64,000 nucleotides of DNA, taken from positions 124,001 to 188,000 of the forward strand of contig NZ_NFHD01000002.1 in NCBI RefSeq assembly GCF_002159185.1, read 5' to 3'. This stretch comes from Gemmiger sp. An87 (GTDB lineage Bacteria > Bacillota > Clostridia > Oscillospirales > Ruminococcaceae). Both the position numbers and the translations under genes were made by a program. Positions 8,557-17,085 of this stretch are shown piece by piece (within the stretch, counting starts at the first letter, position 1; every line of letters begins with the position of its first letter). The notes under the pieces were generated by a model. The model was given only the letters and a program-made list of their open reading frames with translations, made no database searches and was not told the DNA's origin.

Positions 8557-9417
8557 ATGCCCAATTTAACGGATATTTCCACCATCCGGGACCTGTGCGC
8601 CCGGTATGATTTCGCACTGTCCAAGGGGTTCGGGCAGAACTTCATCGTGAACCCCGGCATCTGCCCCAAGATTGTGGAGGCCGCGGGCATCGACAAGAGC
8701 TGGGGCGTGATCGAGGTGGGCCCCGGCGTGGGCGTGCTCACCAAGGAGCTGGCCCTGCGGGCGAACAAGGTGGTGGCCATTGAGGTGGACCAGCGCCTGC
8801 CGCCCCTGCTGGCGGAAACGCTGGCCGAATTTGATAACGTGGAGATTCTTTTGCAGGATGTGCTGAAGGTGGACCTGGCCGGGCTGATCCGGGAGAAATT
8901 TGCCGGAATGCCGGTGGCTGTGTGCGCCAACCTGCCCTACTACATCACCAGCCCCATCCTGATGCGGCTGCTGGAGGAAAAACTGCCCATCCAGCACATC
9001 ACTGTCATGGTGCAGAAGGAGGCGGCGGACCGCATTACCGCCACCCCGGGCACCCGTGAGGCGGGCGCCATCAGCTACGCGGTGGATTACTACGCGAAGC
9101 CCCGGCTGCTGTTCACGGTGCAGCCCGGCAGCTTCTATCCGCCGCCGAAGGTGACCAGTGCGGTGATCCAGCTGCAGGTGCGCGAGCAGCCTGCGGTGCA
9201 GGTGGAGGACGAAGCGGGCTTCTTCAAGCTGGTGCGGGCGGCCTTCGGCCAGCGGCGCAAAACCGCGGCAAACTCCATCAGCAATGGCATGGGCCTGCCC
9301 AAGGCAAAGGTGGCCGCCGCGCTCCAGGCGGCGGGGCTGAGCCCCACCGCCCGCCCCGAACAGCTGACGCTGGAGGACTTCTGCGCGCTGCAGAAGGCGC
9401 TGGCTGAGGCAAAATAA
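8557..9417 (+). CDS. rsmA: 16S rRNA (adenine1518-N6/adenine1519-N6)-dimethyltransferase
   Basis: A 286-aa KsgA/Dim1 enzyme. The SAM motif EVGPGVGVLTKEL and the catalytic NLPYYITSPIL motif (NLPY) are intact, and GFGQNFIVNPG near the N-terminus fits the family start. It dimethylates two adjacent adenines in helix 45 of 16S rRNA during 30S maturation. I chose ATG 8557, behind AAAGGCGGG; upstream in-frame sequence overlaps the protease tail and lacks a ribosome site. Confidence 0.95.
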   Translation: MPNLTDISTIRDLCARYDFALSKGFGQNFIVNPGICPKIVEAAGIDKSWGVIEVGPGVGVLTKELALRANKVVAIEVDQRLPPLLAETLAEFDNVEILLQDVLKVDLAGLIREKFAGMPVAVCANLPYYITSPILMRLLEEKLPIQHITVMVQKEAADRITATPGTREAGAISYAVDYYAKPRLLFTVQPGSFYPPPKVTSAVIQLQVREQPAVQVEDEAGFFKLVRAAFGQRRKTAANSISNGMGLPKAKVAAALQAAGLSPTARPEQLTLEDFCALQKALAEAK

Positions 9418-9517
9418 GCGGCAGACTCAAACGGAAGAACATTGCCGCCGGACCTCTGAAACGGCAAGAAAAGAGGCCCGGCGGCAAAAATCGTCTTGCG
9501 TGCGGGAAGTTTTTTTG

Positions 9518-9530
9518 GTATAATATTTCT
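9518..9530 (+). promoter_or_regulatory. -10 box of tRNA-Thr
   Basis: GGTATAATATTT lies about 15 bases upstream of the tRNA 5' end. The -35 is probably the T-rich stretch around 9506-9515. Confidence 0.45.
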
Positions 9531-9540
9531 TGCTGAATAT

Positions 9541-9616
9541 GCTGGTGTAGCACAGCTGGTAGTGCAGCTGATTTGTAATCAGCAGGTCGGGGGTTCGAAT
9601 CCGTCCACCAGCTCCA
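9541..9616 (+). tRNA. tRNA-Thr (TGT), CCA encoded
   Basis: A cloverleaf can be drawn: acceptor GCTGGTG (9541-9547) with CACCAGC (9606-9612), anticodon stem GCTGA/TCAGC around the loop TTTGTAA giving anticodon TGT, and T loop TTCGAAT. The discriminator is T and CCA is encoded at 9614-9616. Confidence 0.95.
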
Positions 9617-9656
9617 AAAATCGACAAGTTCCGCCAAGGAGCTTGTCGATTTTTCC
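9616..9656 (+). terminator. tRNA-Thr terminator
   Basis: AAAAATCGACAAG at 9616-9628 pairs with CTTGTCGATTTTT at about 9642-9654, ending in five T residues directly behind the tRNA. Confidence 0.8.
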
Positions 9657-9747
9657 TTATTCACTCTTCACTGTTCACTTTTCACTGAACCGACAGAGTC
9701 GATTTTTGGGAGGGAAGAGTGAATAGTGAATAGTGAATAGTGAAAAA
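9657..9747. repeat. Inverted clusters of TTCACT / AGTGAA heptamer repeats
   Basis: Left block 9657-9686 holds TTCACT-type repeats and right block 9711-9747 holds AGTGAAT repeats (four units, period 7-9). The two blocks are reverse complements and flank a 24-base spacer. They lie between the tRNA-Thr terminator and the four-helix-bundle gene. Confidence 0.7.
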
Positions 9748-9752
9748 GTAAG

Positions 9753-10173
9753 GTGTGCCGCATGCGCGGCACGGATTTTAATGATTTAGGGTGATGACCA
9801 TGCCCAGTCCTTTGCAAGATAAATCCAAAGCCTTTGCGCTGGAAATTATCCGGGTGTGCAATGAAATCAAGCGTGACAAACGGGAGAGCGTTCTTACCAA
9901 TCAACTGATCCGTTCCGGCACCAGCGTGGGGGCGAATATCCGGGAAGCCATGTATGCCCACGGTAAGGCTGATTTTATTGCAAAATTGCAGATTGCCTTG
10001 AAGGAGTGCTCGGAAAGTGAGTACTGGCTGGAGCTGCTGATCGAAAGCGGTTATTATAACGATTCCGCCATTTTAAAGCAATGCACAGAGGTCAAGCGTC
10101 TGCTCATTGCGTCCATCAATACCGCAAAGAGAACTACACCTGCCGGAGTGTGAGATTTCAGTGTGCCGCATGC
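9753..10173. repeat. 13-bp direct repeats flanking the four-helix-bundle gene
   Basis: GTGTGCCGCATGC occurs at 9753-9765 and again at 10161-10173. Each copy also forms part of a local hairpin, so they may be terminator halves rather than insertion scars. Confidence 0.5.
9800..10153 (+). CDS. Four-helix-bundle protein (S23 / 23S rRNA intervening-sequence type)
   Basis: A 117-aa all-helical protein. NQLIRSGTSVGANIREA is the signature of the S23/bAvd-like four-helix-bundle family, first seen in intervening sequences inserted in 23S rRNA. Start candidates are GTG 9791, ATG 9794 and ATG 9800; AGGG at 9787-9790 fits 9800 best. Its AT content is higher than neighbours, and it is flanked by heptamer repeats and a 13-base direct repeat (GTGTGCCGCATGC at 9753 and 10161), suggesting insertion as a unit behind a tRNA. 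Biochemical function is unknown. Confidence 0.82.
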   Translation: MPSPLQDKSKAFALEIIRVCNEIKRDKRESVLTNQLIRSGTSVGANIREAMYAHGKADFIAKLQIALKECSESEYWLELLIESGYYNDSAILKQCTEVKRLLIASINTAKRTTPAGV

Positions 10174-10198
10174 TGCAAATGCTTGCGGCGCATTTTTT
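10161..10198 (+). terminator. Terminator after the four-helix-bundle gene
   Basis: TGCCGCA pairs imperfectly with TGCGGCGCA and is followed by six T at about 10193-10198. Confidence 0.55.
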
Positions 10199-10237
10199 AT
10201 ATCAGGTCGCGTTTCTCTTCCAAATTCCGTCGGAGTT

Positions 10238-10246
10238 TGCTATAAT
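10238..10246 (+). promoter_or_regulatory. Extended -10 promoter of the ROK kinase gene
   Basis: TGCTATAAT ends at 10246, about 50 bases before the start codon. A -35 is not clear. Confidence 0.5.
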
Positions 10247-10296
10247 AGCCCTTAAACAGACCTTTTTGCACCCGAGCATGAATGGAGGCTTTTTCC

Positions 10297-11178
10297 ATGA
10301 AAACAGCGTGTGTGGACATCGGCGGTACTTATATTAAAACGGCGGTTCTGGAAAACGGGCAGCTGAGCGCTTTGCAGGAAACGCCCACCAATGCGCCCGC
10401 CGGAGCGCAGAAAATGCTGGAAACCGTGGCGGGGCTTGTGCGCGGAATGCCCGGCGTGCAGTGTGTGGGCATTTCCACCGCCGGTGAGGTGGAGCCGCAG
10501 ACCGGCCGCATCCGGTTTGCCTGCAACATTCCCGGTTATACCGGCATGAACCCGAAACAGCTGCTGGAGCAGCAGCTGGGCCTTCCTGCCGTGGTGGAAA
10601 ACGACGTGAACGCCGCCGCTGTGGGGGAATATGCCTTTGGTGCGGCCAGAGGAATGAAGGACTTCCTGATGCTCACCTTTGGCACCGGCATCGGCGGAGC
10701 GGCCTTTTTGAACGGCCAGCTCTACCGGGGCGGTCTGGGCAGCGCCGGAGAGTTCGGCGGCCTTATTACCCACCCGGAAGCGGTGGACCCGGTCAGCCAG
10801 GGAACGGGCAGCTATGAGCGCTACGCCAGCACAACCGCCCTGGTGAAACGGGTGAGTGCCCGGTTCCCGGAGCTTACCGACGGCCGCGCCATCTTCGCCC
10901 GGCTGGAGGACCAGGATGTGCGGGCCGAGGTGGACGGCTGGATCAGCGAAATCAGCTATGGTCTGGTGTCGCTCATTCATGCCTTCGATCCCGAAGCGGT
11001 GGTGCTGGGCGGCGGCGTGATGAAACAGGAATACATTCAGCAGCAGCTGAACGGACGGCTTCAGGCTTTGCTGAAGCCCAGCTTCCGGGGCTGCCGCCTG
11101 ATTCCGGCGCAGCTGGGCAACCAGGCGGGCCTGATGGGCGCGGGGTACCTGGCAAACCGGAAGGCCGGGCTGGAATGA
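10297..11178 (+). CDS. ROK family sugar kinase
   Basis: A 293-aa actin-fold kinase. The N-terminal phosphate motif is VDIGGTYIKTAV (residues 6-17) and the second nucleotide motif is LTFGTGIGGAAF; the catalytic Asp is in VVENDVNAAAVGE. The usual ROK zinc motif (CxCGxxGCxE) is absent: the matching stretch reads DPVSQGTGSYERYAS, as in zinc-free beta-glucoside-kinase-like members. Substrate is probably a hexose or glucoside but cannot be read from sequence. The ATG at 10297 has GGAGG eight bases upstream, better than 10282. Confidence 0.88.
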   Translation: MKTACVDIGGTYIKTAVLENGQLSALQETPTNAPAGAQKMLETVAGLVRGMPGVQCVGISTAGEVEPQTGRIRFACNIPGYTGMNPKQLLEQQLGLPAVVENDVNAAAVGEYAFGAARGMKDFLMLTFGTGIGGAAFLNGQLYRGGLGSAGEFGGLITHPEAVDPVSQGTGSYERYASTTALVKRVSARFPELTDGRAIFARLEDQDVRAEVDGWISEISYGLVSLIHAFDPEAVVLGGGVMKQEYIQQQLNGRLQALLKPSFRGCRLIPAQLGNQAGLMGAGYLANRKAGLE

Positions 11179-11215
11179 CAATGCGCGTTATAATCAAAAA
11201 AGGAGGCGAAGGAAT

Positions 11216-11830
11216 TTGCCGGATTTATATGTGATGTTTTCCCACACCAACACCGGGATGGGCCGGATGATCCGGGCGGTGACCAAAAGCAGCTATAACC
11301 ATGTGTCCATCAGCCTGCGGCCGGATCTGGCGGTTTGCTATTCCTTTGCCCGCCGCAACAAGCACAACGCCCTGGCAGGCGGCTTTGTGGCCGAGGATGC
11401 GGGCCGCCTGTGCGACGAGGGCGATATCCGGGTGCGGGTCTGCCGGGTGCCGGTGACCCAGCGCCAGTTCGACGCCGCCCGCAACATGCTCATGGTCTGC
11501 CGGGCACAGCCGGGCCGTACCATCTACAATACATACGGGGCCATGGCCAGCGTGGTGGGCTTTCACCTGGCGCTGCCCGGGGCCTTCACCTGCGTGGAAT
11601 TTGTCAGCCGCTGCCTGGGGCTGCGGGTTATCCAGGTGCAGTCGCTGCTGCACCGGCTGGAACGGTTCGCCATCTACGAGGGCAGCTATCTGGAATACAC
11701 CCGGGCTGCGGTGCAGCGGCAGGGCGAGTACTTCCGCCCGCTGAGCACCGTGGATGTGGTGCGCCGCAACGCCGGGCATTTCGGCGATCTGAGTATGCGC
11801 CTGGTGTGCAAGGTGTACGGCAAGATCTGA
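11216..11830 (+). CDS. YiiX-like permuted NlpC/P60 cysteine hydrolase
   Basis: A 204-aa protein. SSYNHVSISL and FTCVEFVSRCLG place a histidine before the cysteine, the circularly permuted papain-like order of the YiiX/YebB/LRAT branch of NlpC/P60. The family cleaves amide or ester bonds in peptidoglycan or lipids; which one is unknown here. TTG at 11216 is the start, supported by AGGAGGCGAAGG just upstream. No signal peptide is visible, so it is probably cytoplasmic. It trails the ROK kinase by 37 bases and may share its transcript. Confidence 0.72.
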   Translation: MPDLYVMFSHTNTGMGRMIRAVTKSSYNHVSISLRPDLAVCYSFARRNKHNALAGGFVAEDAGRLCDEGDIRVRVCRVPVTQRQFDAARNMLMVCRAQPGRTIYNTYGAMASVVGFHLALPGAFTCVEFVSRCLGLRVIQVQSLLHRLERFAIYEGSYLEYTRAAVQRQGEYFRPLSTVDVVRRNAGHFGDLSMRLVCKVYGKI

Positions 11831-11848
11831 ACCGCCGCAAAAAAGGCT

Positions 11849-11876
11849 TTGCAATGGCGGCCGGTTCTGGTATAAT
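11849..11876 (+). promoter_or_regulatory. Promoter of the CAT tRNA
   Basis: TTGCAA (11849-11854), 16-base spacer, TATAAT (11871-11876), 30 bases before the tRNA. Confidence 0.7.
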
Positions 11877-11906
11877 AAGAATATTCGAGCGGTCCGCCGC
11901 CCGTAA

Positions 11907-11983
11907 GGGCCATTAGCTCAGCTGGTCAGAGCTGTCGGCTCATAACCGATTGGTCCCGGGTTCAAGTCCTGGATGGCCCACCA
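11907..11983 (+). tRNA. tRNA with CAT anticodon (Met, or Ile2 read as lysidine)
   Basis: Acceptor GGGCCAT (11907-11913) pairs with ATGGCCC (11973-11979), discriminator A, encoded CCA at 11981-11983. The anticodon loop is CTCATAA, giving CAT. The loop and GGC-rich acceptor also resemble Ile2 tRNAs, whose C34 is modified to lysidine, so amino acid identity is not settled. Confidence 0.93.
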
Positions 11984-11987
11984 CAAG

Positions 11988-12017
11988 CGCCTCGCTGCTT
12001 TGCAGCGGGGCGTTTTG
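11988..12017 (+). terminator. tRNA terminator
   Basis: CGCCTCGCTGC (11988-11998) pairs with GCAGCGGGGCG (12002-12012) with one G-T pair, followed by TTTT. Confidence 0.75.
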
Positions 12018-12043
12018 CGTGCCGGGGAGCTGTGTGCTATAAT
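12015..12043 (+). promoter_or_regulatory. Promoter of the GHL10 lipoprotein gene
   Basis: TTGCGT (12015-12020), 17-base spacer, TATAAT (12038-12043). The -35 overlaps the T run of the preceding terminator. Confidence 0.65.
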
Positions 12044-12133
12044 AAGCACGAATCGCCCCGCATAGGAATGAAACAGGGCGCGGGCCGCCCGTCTGCGGGA
12101 GCAAAAACCGCCCCTCGAAAAAGGAGTTGACCC

Positions 12134-13402
12134 ATGATGTGGAAGAAGATATTCGCCCTGCTTACTGCCGCCTGCCTGGCTGTGAGCCTGGCGGCCTGCG
12201 GCGGCACGCCTGCCGCGTCCCAGCCGGGCAGCCAGAGCCAGACCGGCAGCCCCATTGCAAACGACACCGGCGATGAGGCCGAAAAGCCTGCCCAGCCCGG
12301 GCGGGAGTACCGGGCCATGTGGGTGAGCTATCTGGAGTGGCAGCAGTTTGACTTCTCCAGCGCCGAGGCCTTCCGGGCCGGGGCCGAGGAGATGATGGCC
12401 AACTGCGCGGACCTGGGCCTGAACACCGTGATTGCCCAGGTGCGCCCCTTCGCGGACGCGCTGTACCCCAGCCAGTATTTCCCCTGGAGCCATCTGTGCA
12501 CCGGCACCCAGGGCCAGGACCCGGGCTTTGACCCGCTGGCCATTCTGATCGAAACTGCCCACGCCCAGGGCCTGGAGCTGGAGGCCTGGCTCAATCCCTA
12601 CCGGGTGCAGCTGAACGCCAGCCTGCCCGGCCAGCTGGCCGAAAATAACCCTGCCGTCACCAGTCCCGAGCTGGTCAAACAGGTGGGAGAGGGGCTGTAT
12701 TTCGACCCCTCCAGCGAAACAGTGCGCCAGCTGATCGTGGACGGCGTGACCGAGATCGTGACGAACTACGACGTGGACGGCATCCACTTTGATGACTATT
12801 TCTACCCCACCACCGAGGCCTCCTTCGACGAGGCGGAATACGCCGCCTCCGGCACCAGCCTCAGCCTGGAGGACTGGCGACGGGACAACGTGAACCAGCT
12901 GGTAAAGGCGGTGTACGACGCTATCAAGGCGGTAAAGCCGGAGGTTCGGTTCGGAATCAGTCCTCAGGGGAATATGGATAATAATTATAACGGCCAGTAT
13001 AGTGATGTGGCCCTCTGGCTGAGCACACCGGGCTATGTGGATTACATACTGCCCCAGCTGTACTGGGGCTACGGCTATACCACCTCCGGCGGGCAGACCC
13101 GGTTTGCCTTCGAGAACATCACCGCCGAGTGGGCCGCGCTGGAGCGGGCCGAGGGCGTATCCCTCTATTTCGGGCTGGGCGCCTACCGCATCGGCGACGG
13201 GGACGGCGGCAACTACGACAACGCGGTGACCCAGTGGCAGAGCGGCCATAATCTGGCGGATATGATCGCCACCGGCCGCGAGGTTGGCGCGGACGGCTAT
13301 GTGCTTTACCGCTACGACTTTTTGTTCCACAACGGCAGCTGGGCGGACCTGGCCGCCAGCGAGTGCGCGGCCATCCGGGCGGAAAACCAGGTGGCGGAAT
13401 AA
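12134..13402 (+). CDS. Family 10 glycosyl-hydrolase-like (GHL10) lipoprotein
   Basis: A 422-aa exported lipoprotein: lipobox LAAC at about residues 19-22, then a low-complexity linker and a TIM-barrel domain of the GHL10 (YngK/DUF187) family. Typical segments are REYRAMWVSYLEW, NTVIAQVRPFADALYPSQ, LEAWLNPYRV and DGIHFDDYFYP, the last carrying probable catalytic acids. Such proteins act on cell-surface polysaccharide, but substrate is not established for the family. AAGGAG lies upstream of ATG 12134. It is 26 bases ahead of the GH2 gene and probably forms an operon with it. Confidence 0.87.
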   Translation: MMWKKIFALLTAACLAVSLAACGGTPAASQPGSQSQTGSPIANDTGDEAEKPAQPGREYRAMWVSYLEWQQFDFSSAEAFRAGAEEMMANCADLGLNTVIAQVRPFADALYPSQYFPWSHLCTGTQGQDPGFDPLAILIETAHAQGLELEAWLNPYRVQLNASLPGQLAENNPAVTSPELVKQVGEGLYFDPSSETVRQLIVDGVTEIVTNYDVDGIHFDDYFYPTTEASFDEAEYAASGTSLSLEDWRRDNVNQLVKAVYDAIKAVKPEVRFGISPQGNMDNNYNGQYSDVALWLSTPGYVDYILPQLYWGYGYTTSGGQTRFAFENITAEWAALERAEGVSLYFGLGAYRIGDGDGGNYDNAVTQWQSGHNLADMIATGREVGADGYVLYRYDFLFHNGSWADLAASECAAIRAENQVAE

Positions 13403-13428
13403 CAAGGAAAAAGGAGAGGAGCAGATTG

Positions 13429-16233
13429 ATGCAGCCTGATTTGAATTGGCTCGTGGACCCGGAGGTCTTTGCGGTGGGGCGCTTGCCCGCCCACTCGGAC
13501 CACCGCTGGTACCAGACCGAGGCCGAGCTGGCCCAAAAGACCATGACCCTGCGCCAGAGCCTTGACGGGGAATGGCAGTTCGCCTACAGCCCGAATCCCG
13601 ACGCCCGGCCTGCGGATTTCTGGCGGGAGGAGGCCGACCGGTCCGCCTTCGGCCGCATCCAGGTGCCCGGCCATGTGGAGCTGCAGGGCTACGGCCAGAT
13701 CCAGTACATCAACACCATGTACCCCTGGGATGGCCGCAGCGGTCTGCGCCCGCCTCAGATCGACTGGAACGACGCGCCGGTGAGCAGCTATGTGCGCCGG
13801 TTCGACCTGGACCCGGCGCTGGCGGGCAAGCGGGTCTGCATCTGCCTGGAGGGGGTGGAGCAGGCGTTCTACCTGTGGCTGAACGGCAAGTTCATCGGCT
13901 ACAGCGAGGACTCCTTCACCCCGGCCCATTTTGATCTGACCGAGGCCATCCGCCCGAAGGACAATCTGCTCTGCGTGGAGGTGCACAAGCGCAGCAGCGC
14001 GGGCTGGCTGGAGGACCAGGACTTTTTCCGGTTCAGCGGCATCTTCCGGCCGGTGTACCTGTACGCAAAGCCGGAGGTCCACGTGGAGGACCTGTGGCTG
14101 CGGGCGGGCCTTGCCGGGGACAACACCACCGGCACCCTGGCCCCCCGGCTGCGCCTTTCCGGCGCGAGCGAGGGCGCGGCGGTGGAATGCCGGGTATCCG
14201 ACCCGGCGGGCCGGGTGCTGTTCGAGGGCCCGGTGGACCCCAGTGGCAGCACGGACATCCGCCTGCCCGGCGTGCAGGGCTGGGACCATGAGCATCCGGT
14301 GCTGTATTCGGTGCTGTTCACCGTGAAAAACGCCGCGGGCCGGGTGGTGGAGCTGGTGCCCTATGCCACCGGCTTCCGCCGCTTTGAGTTGAAAAACGGC
14401 CTGCTGCTTTTGAACGGCAAGCGGGTGATGTTCAACGGCGTGAACCGCCACGAGTGGAGCGCCGAGCGGGGCCGGGCCATCACCGACGAGGATATGGACC
14501 GGGCCATGGGCACCTTCCGGCGGGCCAACATCAACGCGGTGCGCACCTGCCATTACCCGGACCAGAGCCGCTGGTATGACCTGTGTGACGAAAACGGCAT
14601 CTACATGATCGACGAGACCAACCTGGAGAGTCACGGCTCCTGGCAGAAGCTGGGCGCGGTGGAGCCCAGCTGGAACGTGCCCGGCAGCCTGCCCCAGTGG
14701 AAGGAATGTGTGGTGGACCGGGCCCGCTCCATGTTTGAGCGGGACAAAAACCACACCGCCATCCTGTTCTGGTCCTGCGGCAACGAGTCCTACGCGGGCG
14801 AGGACATTCTGGCCATGAGTGAGTTTTTCCACGAAAACGACCCCAGCCGCCTGGTACACTACGAGGGCGTGTTCCACAACCGGGAATTCGACCGCATCAG
14901 CGACGTGGAGAGCCGCATGTACGCCACCCCCGAGGATATCCGGGAATATCTGGAGGCAAAACCGGCCAAGCCCTTCCTGCTGTGCGAATACATGCACGAC
15001 ATGGGCAACAGCCTGGGCGGCATGGAGAGCTACATCCGCCTGGGTGAGGAATTTGACCAATATCAGGGCGGTTTTATCTGGGACTACATGGATCAGGCCC
15101 TCTGGCGCACCGACAGCCTGGGCCGCCGGGTGCTGGGCTACGGCGGCGACTTCGGCGAGCGCCCCACCGACTACAACTTCAGCGCCAACGGCATCGTGTT
15201 TGCGGACGGCAGCGAAAAGCCCGCCATGCAGGAGGTGCGCTACTGGTATTCCACCCCGGAGCAGCGCGCCGCCCATGACGAGCAAAACCGCCGGGCTGCA
15301 GAGCAGTCTGCCCGTCAGCTGGCCGCGGAGCAGCAGGAGCGGGCAAGCCGGGCCGAAGCTGCGCCGGACCTGACCGTCATCGAGGGCGACGTGAACCTGG
15401 GCGTGCAGGGCAAGGACTTCGAGGTGCTCTTCTCCTACGTGGAGGCGGGGCCGGTGTCGCTGGTCTCCAAGGGCGTCCAGTGGCTCTACCGGGCCCCCCG
15501 GCCCGCGCTGTGGCGGGCTTCCACCGAAAACGACATCGGCAACGGCTTCGCGGCGAAAAGCGCGGCCTGGATGGCGGCGGATGCCTTTGCCCGCTGCACC
15601 GGCTGGACGGTGCGGGAAAAAGGCCCCCGCAAGGTGGAGATCGCCTATGCCTTCGCCTTTGCCGCCGTGCCCGGCGCGAGGGTGGAAATTGTTTACACGG
15701 TGAATGCCGCCGGTACCCTGCGGGTGAAGGCGGAGTTCACCGGCGCGCCCGGCCTGCCCGAGCTGCCGGTGTTCGGTGTGCGGCTGGTTCTGCCCGAACC
15801 CGCGTCGGCCATCGGCTGGACCGGCCTTTCCGGCGAGACCTATCCGGACCGGAAGAAGGGCGGGGTGTTCGGCCGCCATACCGAGATCCCGCACATCCCG
15901 GATTACCTGGTGCCTCAGGACTGCGGCATACACATGGACACTCACCGGTTCACCCTGGAGCGGCGGACCGTGGGCCAGGCGGACGCGGCCCGCCTGGAGG
16001 TGTGCATGGAGGGCGAACCCTTTGCCTTCAGCGCCCTGCCCTATACCGCTCAGGAGCTGCAGAACGCAGATCATCGGGAGCAGCTGCCGGCCACCGGCCG
16101 TACCGTGGTCACAGTGATGGGCGCGGTGCGCGGCGTGGGCGGCATCGACAGCTGGGGCGCAGACGTGGAGCCCGCCTACCGGCTGAGTGCCGGGCAGGAT
16201 TACCGACTGGAATTTGCCGTTCAGCTTGGATAA
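13429..16233 (+). CDS. Glycoside hydrolase family 2, beta-galactosidase (LacZ type)
   Basis: A 934-aa five-domain GH2 enzyme: jelly-roll sugar-binding domain (about 30-215), immunoglobulin-like domain, TIM barrel (about 315-610), then a second Ig and a small beta-galactosidase domain. The acid/base is E453 in SCGNES and the nucleophile is E520 in LLCEYMHDMGNS. MYPWDG and HRHEW-like NGVNRHEWS match LacZ/EbgA. No signal peptide, so it acts on imported lactose or galactosides. A coiled Gln/Ala/Arg-rich insert (about 600-645) is unusual. ATG 13429 has AAGGAGAGGAG upstream. Confidence 0.92.
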   Translation: MQPDLNWLVDPEVFAVGRLPAHSDHRWYQTEAELAQKTMTLRQSLDGEWQFAYSPNPDARPADFWREEADRSAFGRIQVPGHVELQGYGQIQYINTMYPWDGRSGLRPPQIDWNDAPVSSYVRRFDLDPALAGKRVCICLEGVEQAFYLWLNGKFIGYSEDSFTPAHFDLTEAIRPKDNLLCVEVHKRSSAGWLEDQDFFRFSGIFRPVYLYAKPEVHVEDLWLRAGLAGDNTTGTLAPRLRLSGASEGAAVECRVSDPAGRVLFEGPVDPSGSTDIRLPGVQGWDHEHPVLYSVLFTVKNAAGRVVELVPYATGFRRFELKNGLLLLNGKRVMFNGVNRHEWSAERGRAITDEDMDRAMGTFRRANINAVRTCHYPDQSRWYDLCDENGIYMIDETNLESHGSWQKLGAVEPSWNVPGSLPQWKECVVDRARSMFERDKNHTAILFWSCGNESYAGEDILAMSEFFHENDPSRLVHYEGVFHNREFDRISDVESRMYATPEDIREYLEAKPAKPFLLCEYMHDMGNSLGGMESYIRLGEEFDQYQGGFIWDYMDQALWRTDSLGRRVLGYGGDFGERPTDYNFSANGIVFADGSEKPAMQEVRYWYSTPEQRAAHDEQNRRAAEQSARQLAAEQQERASRAEAAPDLTVIEGDVNLGVQGKDFEVLFSYVEAGPVSLVSKGVQWLYRAPRPALWRASTENDIGNGFAAKSAAWMAADAFARCTGWTVREKGPRKVEIAYAFAFAAVPGARVEIVYTVNAAGTLRVKAEFTGAPGLPELPVFGVRLVLPEPASAIGWTGLSGETYPDRKKGGVFGRHTEIPHIPDYLVPQDCGIHMDTHRFTLERRTVGQADAARLEVCMEGEPFAFSALPYTAQELQNADHREQLPATGRTVVTVMGAVRGVGGIDSWGADVEPAYRLSAGQDYRLEFAVQLG

Positions 16234-16247
16234 GCGGGATACAAACG

Positions 16248-16302
16248 GAAAAAGCAGTCTTATTCGCCTCCGGAAACGGGGCGAGGAAGGCTGCTTTTTT
16301 CT
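16248..16302 (+). terminator. Terminator after the GH2 gene
   Basis: AAAAAGCAG (16249-16257) pairs with CTGCTTTTTT (16291-16300), with an inner GCCTC/GAGGC-like stem. Confidence 0.75.
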
Positions 16303-16308
16303 GCCTGC

Positions 16309-16337
16309 TTGTAAGCCGTTGGGTTTTGGATTATAAT
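16309..16337 (+). promoter_or_regulatory. Promoter of the small lipoprotein gene
   Basis: TTGTAA (16309-16314), 17-base spacer, TATAAT (16332-16337). The leader to the start codon is about 118 bases. Confidence 0.7.
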
Positions 16338-16461
16338 AAAAAGGTATCCACCCATCGGCTGCTCCCCGGTTCCACGGGGCGCGGCCGCGGGAACACTGAA
16401 TCAAAACCGGACTTACGGGCGGCCCTTCGGGCTTTGCGCCCGCGAAACGGAGGACACAATT

Positions 16462-17034
16462 ATGAAACGAATGAAATCTCTGCTTGCCCTGGGCCTTGCG
16501 CTGGCCATGGCGGCATTTTGCCTGACCGGCTGCTCGGGCAGCAGCGAGGAAGAGGCCGAAAGCGAGGCTGTGGAGGAGATGTACATCGCCTCGCAGGCGG
16601 GCGGCAGCATTACCTGGCCGGAAGACCTGGACACCACCGCTGCCTTTGCCAGCCAGCTGGACGAGGCCAGTGGTACCCTGTATGTGGTGTTCAACAGCGT
16701 GCAGAACCGGTTCACCAACTGCTTCACCCCGGCGGGCGATTCCATCACGGTGACCAGCTACGCCACCAGTGAGAACGAGAATGCCACCAATCAGTATCTG
16801 GTGACCCTGTGGGAGGAGACCGAAAGCGGCCGCGCCTATGTGAACGGCCACACCATCGAGTTTGCCACCGGCGGCGACTGCGCCAGCGCCACCTTCGACG
16901 GCCTGACCCCCGGCAAGAACTACAAGATCGGTATTGCCTACATGAGCGGCACCTACCGCATCAGCGGCGGGCTGAGCGTGAGCGGCCTGTCCGGCGCGCA
17001 GGCCCTGGATGTGGAGAACACCGAGGCCGCCTGA
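16462..17034 (+). CDS. Small lipoprotein of unknown function
   Basis: A 190-aa lipoprotein with a signal peptide ending in the lipobox LTGC (cysteine about 24), an acidic linker (EEEAESEAVEE), and a predicted beta-rich domain. The ATFDGLTPGKNYKIGIAY stretch resembles the end of a fibronectin type III-like fold, but this is only a visual impression. It stands alone between its own promoter and terminator. I do not recognise a family. Confidence 0.8.
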   Translation: MKRMKSLLALGLALAMAAFCLTGCSGSSEEEAESEAVEEMYIASQAGGSITWPEDLDTTAAFASQLDEASGTLYVVFNSVQNRFTNCFTPAGDSITVTSYATSENENATNQYLVTLWEETESGRAYVNGHTIEFATGGDCASATFDGLTPGKNYKIGIAYMSGTYRISGGLSVSGLSGAQALDVENTEAA

Positions 17035-17045
17035 ATCACAGCAAA

Positions 17046-17082
17046 TAAAAATCCCCTTTCCGGCCGGAAAGGGGATTTTTTG
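17046..17082. terminator. Strong terminator between convergent genes
   Basis: A near-perfect 17-bp stem (AAAAATCCCCTTTCCGG / CCGGAAAGGGGATTTTT) with no more than a tight turn; symmetrical A and T ends let it stop both the lipoprotein and amidase transcripts. Confidence 0.88.
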
Positions 17083-17085
17083 TGC

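Noticed and set aside
9440-9487. GC-rich hairpin after rsmA as a terminator
   Set aside because: Stem TTGCCGCCGG/CCGGCGGCAA is good but is followed by A residues, with no T tract on either strand; termination is doubtful.
13312-16851. 1179-codon open frame antisense to the beta-galactosidase gene
   Set aside because: Shadow of codon bias in GC-rich DNA; His/Gly/Ala-rich product with no family, and the opposite strand has an intact GH2 gene.
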